Program-made: the position numbers and the translations under genes
Part shown: positions 60,527 to 64,000 of the stretch, piece after piece
How positions within the stretch are numbered: position 1 is the first letter of the stretch
Layout: each line of letters starts with the position of its first letter
The notes under the pieces: generated by a model
What the model was told of the DNA's origin: nothing
Databases searched by the model: none
What the model saw: the letters and a program-made list of their open reading frames with translations, nothing else
Source: Dysidea avara
Lineage: Eukaryota > Porifera > Demospongiae > Dictyoceratida > Dysideidae
Assembly: GCF_963678975.1 (NCBI RefSeq)
Contig: NC_089273.1
Span: 5,782,507 to 5,846,506, forward strand
Direction of reading: 5' to 3'
Length of the DNA: 64,000 nucleotides

Positions 60527-62536
60527 ATATACAAGTTTGAAAAGTATCACCAGGTAAACTCTTACATACGCATGCAGTGTATGTACCAGGTAGATTTGAT
60601 AGACAATATGCCAAGACTGTCGTATTATACAGTACCAGAAGACACTTCCAGTGAGTACTTCAGAAAATGTTGGCTGCTTGTACTGTGTCATACAGTTAAA
60701 CCTGGCTAACTGGTCACCTCTTTGGGCTGAGAGTTTAGCCGGATGGCTTCTTTAAATCAATGCATTACTGTATAAATTCTTCACTTAAAGAGTTATGTAA
60801 AATTGGCTTTTACAGAAAGATGACCTTTCAACTGAGAGTTTCAACAAAGTATTGTTGTCAATTAAGATTCTTACTCACTGTTATCCCAACATTTTAGCTT
60901 TCTTACAGGTCCCCAGTGTACAAAGATTTGTGTTGTTTTTTTTTGTGTTAGGGAACATTCAAGTTTCTTGGTAGCAAGACCTCAACTGCTGCAATCCACT
61001 TGGCCACAGAGAGACACTTGTTGTTGTTTGAAGGAATATTGATGATCACAAAGAAGAAAGAAGATCAATATGTGTACCAGAACCACATTATTGTGAGTGT
61101 GTATATAATGTTGTGTTGACTGTACGTAATATTGTGTGTATGTATCAGGTTACAAGTTGGGTTAAAGTGATTGTGAATTTTTAGTATTTGGGTGTGGACA
61201 GCAGTATTTTTAGAATACAATTTAGACAGTAGGTGCAATGTAGAGCAGGAGAATTGCATTAACCTTTGAATCCAAATGGAGCGTATCTCTCTCATATGTG
61301 TATAAAAATTAAGGGCATCACTCAAGGCTTTGTTAAGAGAGTTTTCGTAAAGAAATAAAATAGACAAACTATACATATATAACAGTTCAGGAAGTAGTTC
61401 TAACCCAGCTTGAAATATTGTGCATGTTGCATGTATGTACCATGTGACTTCCATGCATGTACCATGTGACTTCCATGCATGTTTACTGTAACATGAGTGT
61501 TATGTGTAAGTGAAGTGCATGTGCTTATCATGTAACATGTATGTTACAGTGAGGGGGACACACATGTACCATGTATGCAATGACGATCGTACATGATATA
61601 TAGTGCATATGTACATGTTGTAGTATACATGTGTGCTGCATGTAGAATCCCATAATGAAAACCAAGGTTTGGTTGTTAGATTATAAATACAGAATAAAAC
61701 AGTGAGAAGTAGTTTGGCTAGTCAAAACTGTTGTTTCTACATGCTGTAGGTGTTCCCAAGTACATTACATAGTCAACAATACGTACGTACGTAGCAAGGT
61801 GGTAACCATTAGATAACCATAGTAACAATACATGCATGTAACTTGTCTGCATGCCCACCATGCTTATAGTCATACGATAGTTATAGTTACTCACCAATCA
61901 ACACAAATCAAGTCATTTAAATGATTTCACGGGCTCATTTTTCACAGTATATAGCGCAGTTCAACACTCTCCCTCCCCAGACTTATGGAAAAGGGGGTCA
62001 TAATGAACTGAGGCACTCTGATTTGGTAAGGTGAGACCAAAAAAAAGGTCACAGCCAACGCAATAGCTGCCCACCTCACCAATTATGCATTTATCGCTGA
62101 TAAAGTACATAAAAATCTTTAAATATGTAGCTCACTACACACTGCTCTAATACTGTGACTGCTCTATTAGAGTATCTCGATCTTGGTATACTAAAAAAAT
62201 TTCCCTTGACCCCCCGTATCTGCATCTGCTCCCCCATTATATACTCTTGTTAATACCAATAACATGTTCAGAAGATTCTAACTGTAGGTTGCATGTAACG
62301 TGCATAATACATGTACAATATTTTGAGCTGAGAAGGTCTTTGAGAATTTGTGGTTGAAGGTACCTTTCCTTAGCAACTGTAATTATGAAATTACAATAAA
62401 ATATAATACATAGCACCAAATTGTTTATTTAAACTTCTAATAGGTGGACGATCTTCAAACAGATGGAAGGATTGCAAGATTTCCTCTCTGTTTTGAGCTG
62501 TATGATGTGTCCAGAGATAAAGCCTTTGTATTCATT
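45098..62536 (+). CDS. Dbl-family RhoGEF, DH-PH part (PLEKHG/MCF2-like)
   Basis: Exons: 45098-45246, 48880-48910, 49850-49905, 51724-51774, 59618-59698, 60084-60113, 60251-60289, 60952-61092, 62444-62536. All have GT donors and AG acceptors and chain in phase; the last six are phase 0 with lengths 51, 81, 30, 39, 141 and 93. Products in order: GDTTFLQ..LKAFLQ; WRLERVQPPP; AYLIKPVQRVLKYYLLLE (the DH signature helix); QLNKCVKPEEDGKEEIT; AASSTMTQVAEHINEVKKSY..; EIQSQLIGWE; GNDLLTYGDLVEQ; GTFKFLGSK..RHLLLFEGILMITKKK (start of the PH domain); VDDLQTDGRIARFPLCFELY... The order follows PLEKHG1-3 and MCF2L, exchange factors that load GTP on Rho-type GTPases at membranes. The first exon's 5' border is uncertain (other AGs at 45165 and 45171); the acceptor before 49850 is pyrimidine-poor. 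The gene continues beyond 62536 without a stop. Confidence 0.85.
45297..47115. mobile_element. 1.8-kb palindromic element, CAGAGCTTATGATAA ends, 5-bp TSD
   Basis: CAGAGCTTATGATAA at the left and its reverse complement at the right, with ATAAG duplicated at 45292-45296 and 47116-47120. Nearly the whole length is an inverted repeat: the blocks TAAAATTGGTCAAAACTTCA, GACCACCTCATTATAGTAG and AAGACCTAAAGTCCATGGTC recur in reverse order and strand around a centre near 46590. The left arm is longer because of one nested MITE. Non-coding; transcripts would form long double-stranded RNA. It lies in a RhoGEF intron. Confidence 0.9.
45877..46280. mobile_element. Nested 404-bp MITE, AGAGGACTTGCA ends
   Basis: AGAGGACTTGCA(C)GCGTGA ends inverted. 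The opposite palindrome arm (46860-46875) supplies the empty site GTATCAATCAATCAGACAG in reverse complement, with AT at both borders. Confidence 0.92.
47503..48690 (-). mobile_element. Truncated inverted copy of the composite element
   Basis: Reading the minus strand: one arm of the 305-bp palindrome (48690-48560), the AGCCTATGGCTG motif (48545), a CTCTATTAGAG cassette (48117-48140) and the tail, ending with TACTGTGCGTCTTGA at 47503. The border AAAAT/CAAGAC matches the 3' border at 23465. The minisatellite core is absent and a tRNA-like sequence lies where it would be. Confidence 0.8.
48181..48252 (-). repeat. tRNA-like sequence (SINE head or tRNA remnant)
   Basis: The minus strand reads AGCCAAGATAGCAGTGGTTC with an A-box-like TAGCAGTGGTTCAATGG and, 40 bases later, a good B box GGTTCGAACTC inside a near-complete T arm (one T-T mismatch). 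Acceptor-stem pairing is poor, so a degenerate tRNA-derived SINE head is likelier than a functional tRNA. Confidence 0.6.
49209..49596. mobile_element. hAT MITE, TAGGGGTGG-type ends, 8-bp TSD
   Basis: TAGGGGTAGATGATAC at the left, GTATCACCCCACCCCTA at the right, target ATAGTAAT duplicated at 49201-49208 and 49597-49604. The 388-bp interior is rich in GTATCG/CGATAC motifs. Confidence 0.92.
49919..50004. repeat. (TG)n microsatellite
   Basis: About 42 TG units starting 13 bases after the RhoGEF exon donor at 49905/49906. Confidence 0.97.
50005..50145 (-). repeat. SINE head with tRNA-like promoter
   Basis: The minus strand reads GCAGCATAGCCAAGTTGC, then a B box GGTTCGATGCC (50072-50082), then GTGTTGTTGTTTCCTTGAGT and AAGAAACTTTACT. 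The TTCCTTGAGxAAGAAACTTTAC block resembles the conserved central domain of several metazoan SINE superfamilies; that comparison is from memory. Confidence 0.7.
50146..50306. repeat. (CA)n-rich microsatellite, compound
   Basis: Short CA runs with ACAAGCGCTAC repeats, then about 33 uninterrupted CA units (50229-50293). Confidence 0.95.
50307..50450 (+). repeat. SINE 3' part
   Basis: The plus strand reads CTACCCAGCTGTATGGGGGA then CCTAGTGGCC..GGGGAAGC, similar to the 3' half of tRNA-SINEs that carry the head at 50005-50145, but in the opposite orientation to that head. Assignment is tentative. Confidence 0.45.
50451..51723. other. RhoGEF intron, no recognised element
   Basis: TG-rich low-complexity DNA at about 50970-51095; otherwise nothing recognisable. 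Small ORFs near 50540-50860 lack coding character. Confidence 0.35.
52010..52259. mobile_element. 250-bp MITE, TGTGACTAGGCCTGTGAAAA ends, TA target
   Basis: Ends TGTGACTAGGCCTGTGAAAA and TTTTCACAGTCCTGGTCACA, TA at 52008-52009 and 52260-52261. Related to 35271-35521. Confidence 0.9.
52448..52866. mobile_element. Degenerate hAT-like MITE rich in ATCGATA
   Basis: Near-perfect 8-bp target (AGCAGATT at 52440-52447, AACAGATT at 52867-52874). Ends are diverged (right: CTGATATTGCACACCACTAT). Many TATCG/CGATA motifs near both ends. Confidence 0.55.
52924..53631. mobile_element. piggyBac-like MITE, CCYTTTCACC ends
   Basis: Left CCCTTTCACCACTGAATTTTCC-type end, right (reverse complement) CCTTTTCACCGCTTCAACC. 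TTAA follows the right end at 53632-53635; the left flank is ATAA, one change from TTAA. CCC/CCT ends and a TTAA target fit piggyBac. Non-coding, 708 bp. Confidence 0.65.
54128..54901 (-). CDS. Secreted fibrinogen-domain (ficolin-like) protein
   Basis: 257 residues, single exon, intact. Residues about 1-30 are a signal peptide; two in-frame Mets (1 and 9) are possible starts. A short Cys-rich stretch (ESCCCLGY) precedes the fibrinogen-related domain (about 45-255). Landmarks are GGGGWLVVQRRKDGSVDFNR, the DGFGSLTGEFWFGL turn, WELRIDY, the Ca-binding loop DRDHDNWGNNCA, GGWWYRACSDIFLN and the C-terminal IEIKIRP. It lacks a collagen stem. Fibrinogen-domain proteins bind acetylated glycans and often serve in innate recognition. 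It lies inside a RhoGEF intron on the opposite strand, next to a dead paralogue. Confidence 0.95.
   Translation of the reverse strand: MTSVDKFTMINTITISILVVSAIGIVLVDGECQTNSGPIESCCCLGYNNTHFNAKSPGVYTIGNFGGVKCSNTRVYCDTTSGGGGWLVVQRRKDGSVDFNRDWIDYEDGFGSLTGEFWFGLRGMHTLTNQGQWELRIDYTFTNGTKGYLSYSNFRVGPATEQYPLTISGFDGVTTDPFSTYAINGMKYTTRDRDHDNWGNNCAVHDAGGNSGGWWYRACSDIFLNHQYNKGYTIYLNGQWHPLPFIEIKIRPKNYII
54902..55400. other. FReD promoter region and duplicated 5' remnant
   Basis: 54902-55050 is the likely minus-strand promoter. A second, diverged copy of that upstream region plus the first codons (GATCATTGTAGACTTGACAA, GCTTTATACTACTCTGTA) occurs at about 55230-55440, left by tandem duplication. Confidence 0.6.
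55401..56050 (-). pseudogene. Fibrinogen-domain pseudogene
   Basis: It starts ATGAGTCGATTG at 56050 with a signal peptide (MMMFITIILLLVLVTVDG). In-frame stops are seen after PFVNESC, after TIQRR and after PLGFD, and about nine bases are missing before the third. The core DGSVDFNRDWVDYEDGFGSL, WELRIDYTFTNGTKGYLSYS and TTRDRDNDQAGG is nearly identical to the intact neighbour, but the GGWWYxxC end is absent. Disabled by nonsense changes and a 3' truncation. High similarity of the middle only suggests recent duplication or gene conversion. Confidence 0.9.
56051..56714. other. RhoGEF intron, unassigned
   Basis: Pseudogene 5' flank and AT-rich spacer; nothing else recognised. Confidence 0.35.
56715..57405. 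repeat. Tandem duplication, copy 1
   Basis: Shares with copy 2 the blocks GGAATGGAAAGGAAGTGAT, CCACTCACCACCACAAC, GTCAAGTGTTTTAGTA, GGGATAACT, GGTAAGGTTACATC and TTGTTCTATAGC, in the same order. No coding frame is conserved. Confidence 0.85.
57808..58567. repeat. Tandem duplication, copy 2, with internal inversion
   Basis: Colinear with copy 1 except that 58353-58472 matches copy 1 (57203-57297) in reverse complement: TTTCACTCAG..GCACTTTAACATTATA..GGCCTTGTGGTTGC..TAAACAACAACTACAC. Sequence on both sides is in direct orientation. Confidence 0.85.
58568..59004. other. RhoGEF intron, unassigned
   Basis: No exon or repeat recognised. Confidence 0.35.
59005..59418. mobile_element. MITE with 8-bp TSD and CTCTAATAGAG cassettes
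   Basis: Target CTTGGTCC perfectly duplicated at 58997-59004 and 59419-59426. Ends CATAGGTGGCAGAAAG and CTTTCTCTGCCACTG. The interior, on the minus strand, has the GGTCTCACC/poly-T/GGTCAC block and CTCTATTAGAG cassettes of 1818-2178, and an internal GGATCCGCCCCTG like another element's end, suggesting nesting or end exchange. Confidence 0.88.
60431..60525. repeat. (TG)n microsatellite
   Basis: About 46 TG units with one TT interruption, in the RhoGEF intron after 60289. Confidence 0.97.
61440..61660. repeat. Short ATGCATGTACCATGTGACTT repeats
   Basis: Two tandem 22-bp copies (61436-61480) and further TACATGT-rich palindromic low-complexity DNA. Confidence 0.6.
61975..62235 (+). mobile_element. 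MITE fragment with CTCTATTAGAG cassette
   Basis: GGTGAGACCAAAAAAAAGGT, the TGCTCTAATACTGTGACTGC spacing and CTCTATTAGAGTATCTCGAT resemble 1818-2178 and the reverse complement of 59005-59418. Clear terminal repeats were not found. Confidence 0.65.
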
Positions 62537-62855
62537 GTAAGTGACCCATAACATTTACATATTACTAGTGGCACAATACGTCATCATGATAAGTGATAAT
62601 AAGTTTTTTTGATGTTTAAACACTGTTTGAGTTGGAGTAGAGTGAGAGTCAATTATCTAACATTAAATTGACCGTTCTGTTAAAGTATTTTGTCAACTCT
62701 ATTAGAGTAATTGAACAAATCTCTGTTTATTGCAGTGTATGTAATAGCTGTAAAATGAGCATGAGGAATTTTCCTGATATATATGCCCAAAGTCCGAAGG
62801 CTGCCGGCATAATGTGTATATCAGGCAAATCCCAAGTGTCCATGTTACAACTAAT

Positions 62856-64000
62856 TTAATCCAAAACAGCCAAGCTGTAAAAAAATACTGTGGCCCTCAA
62901 AAAGGCTATGGTGAAAAAAGATATGAAATCAAAGGTAGCGGCCAAGAAATGGCTGTGATGGTAGGTTAATCGTAAAAATGTTTAATGACAACAATTCAGG
63001 TGAATTTTGATGCCGCTTGGTCTTGGTACAAAATTCACCTGAATTGTCGTTATTAAAATTTTTACCATTAACCTACCATCACAGCCATTTCTTGGCCGCT
63101 ACCTTTGATTTCACACCTTTTTTCACCATAGCCTTTCTCAGGGCCGCACTCTTTTTTTTTTACAGCTTGGCTGTTTTGGATTAGATTACCATTTACTGGA
63201 CTGGAAAACTACACTGAACTACTGGACTGACATATTTTTGGTTTTTTAGATCAGAACTCTACATGGTGCATGGTTTCTTTGCAACTGAATATTCTACAAG
63301 GTGAGTCCTTCTAGCTGATCTCTCTACAGGATGATTTGTTTGTAGCTGAACTCTCTGCAAGGTAACTTCTTCTAGCTGATGTCTCTACAGGGTCGCTAGT
63401 TAGTAGCTGAACTCTCTACAAGGTGACTTCTTCTAGCTGATCTTTCTACAGGGTAATTTGTTTGTAGCTGAACTCTCTACATGATGGTTTCTTTGTAGCT
63501 GAACTCTGTACAGGTTAATTTCTTCTAGCTGATCTCTCTACAGGGCGATTTGTTTGTAGCTGAACTCTCTACATGGCGGTTTCTTTGTAGCTGAACTCTC
63601 TACAAGGTGACTTCTTCTAGCTGAACTACGTAGTTAAACTCCCTACGAGGTAACTTTTTCTAGCTGATATCTCTACATGGTGAATTGTTTGTAGCTTATC
63701 TCTATACAGGTTACTTGTTTCTAGCTGATCTTTTGAATTCTTTTCAGGGTGACTGCTCTATTAGGGTGACTGCTCTATTAGAGTATCTCGATCTTGCACT
63801 TGCTACACCAAGTTGGATTTTGTGTTATAACTCCATGGCTTTAAGGCTGATTCTTCTACACCATTGAAGATCCTCTCTAAGATGATTTCTACACCTGTAC
63901 AGCGAATTTCAAAGTATTATCCCAAGCAGTTTTTCTGGTGGTCGTGGAAGGTAGTCATTTTTTAAAAAGTTAATCTTGATTGCGTAATTGTTGCACACTG
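62856..64000 (+). mobile_element. Second composite element, runs off the right edge
   Basis: Palindrome 62856-63184, then 30-31-bp minisatellite units (about 63255-63740, roughly 16 units), CTCTATTAG cassettes (63750-63790) and a tail diverged from 22690-22870. Same module order and strand as 14354-23465 with a far shorter core, so array length varies between copies. Confidence 0.88.

Noticed and set aside
4370-60709. His/Thr and Cys/Val repeat ORFs at the (CA)n tracts
   Set aside because: Translations of dinucleotide repeats; they appear on both strands at each tract.

Overview
The window looks like AT-rich metazoan nuclear DNA. Genes are split by short GT-AG introns, and there are many (CA)n tracts, tRNA-derived SINE pieces and dozens of MITEs, plus a fibrinogen-domain secreted protein and a Dbl-family RhoGEF. 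The very frequent near-palindromic motif CTCTATTAGAG followed by TATCTCGATC, and the style of the genes, make me think of a demosponge such as Amphimedon. That placement is recollection and inference; nothing in the window proves it.

Layout. At 1-1529 (minus) lies the 5' part of a secreted protein with GGA(I/L/V)/FxNN beta-helix repeats; it runs off the left edge and has no stop. Two hAT-type MITEs with perfect 8-bp target duplications follow (1818-2701). From about 5117 to 29212 there is a recent tandem array of 2.0-2.6 kb units. The units form a higher-order repeat: units 2+3 and 4+5 share the same private MITE, the same expansion state of a 20-bp minisatellite and the same unit junction. 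Three units carry an 88-bp candidate exon. Unit 4 is split by a 9.1-kb insertion (14354-23465) built from a 305-bp palindrome, about 4.8 kb of a 30-31-bp minisatellite and a unique tail ending in a hairpin. Nested inside it are a 2.1-kb hAT-like element carrying a retrotransposon pol 3' fragment and a truncated LINE. A second copy starts at 62856 and a truncated inverted copy lies at 47503-48690.

From 29213 to 38926 the DNA is mostly gene-poor, with MITEs and a few isolated candidate exons. At 38927-41439 sits an apparently intact two-gene DNA transposon: a DD34E transposase and a convergent two-exon accessory gene between inverted repeats that each carry a CCAAT box.

From about 41751 to beyond 62536 (plus) the exons of a DH-PH RhoGEF of the PLEKHG/MCF2-like type can be chained by reading phase and protein homology. 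Its introns are loaded with hAT, piggyBac-like, TA-target and 5-bp-target elements, including a 1.8-kb palindromic element whose two arms differ by one MITE. Within its 7.8-kb intron, on the opposite strand, lies an intact ficolin-like gene (54128-54901) with a dead paralogue beside it (55401-56050). After these comes a 0.7-kb tandem duplication in which one copy has an internal inversion.

The strongest candidates for something undescribed are the minisatellite-cored composite element, the two-gene transposon, and the CTCTATTAGAG cassette shared by mobile elements with unrelated termini.
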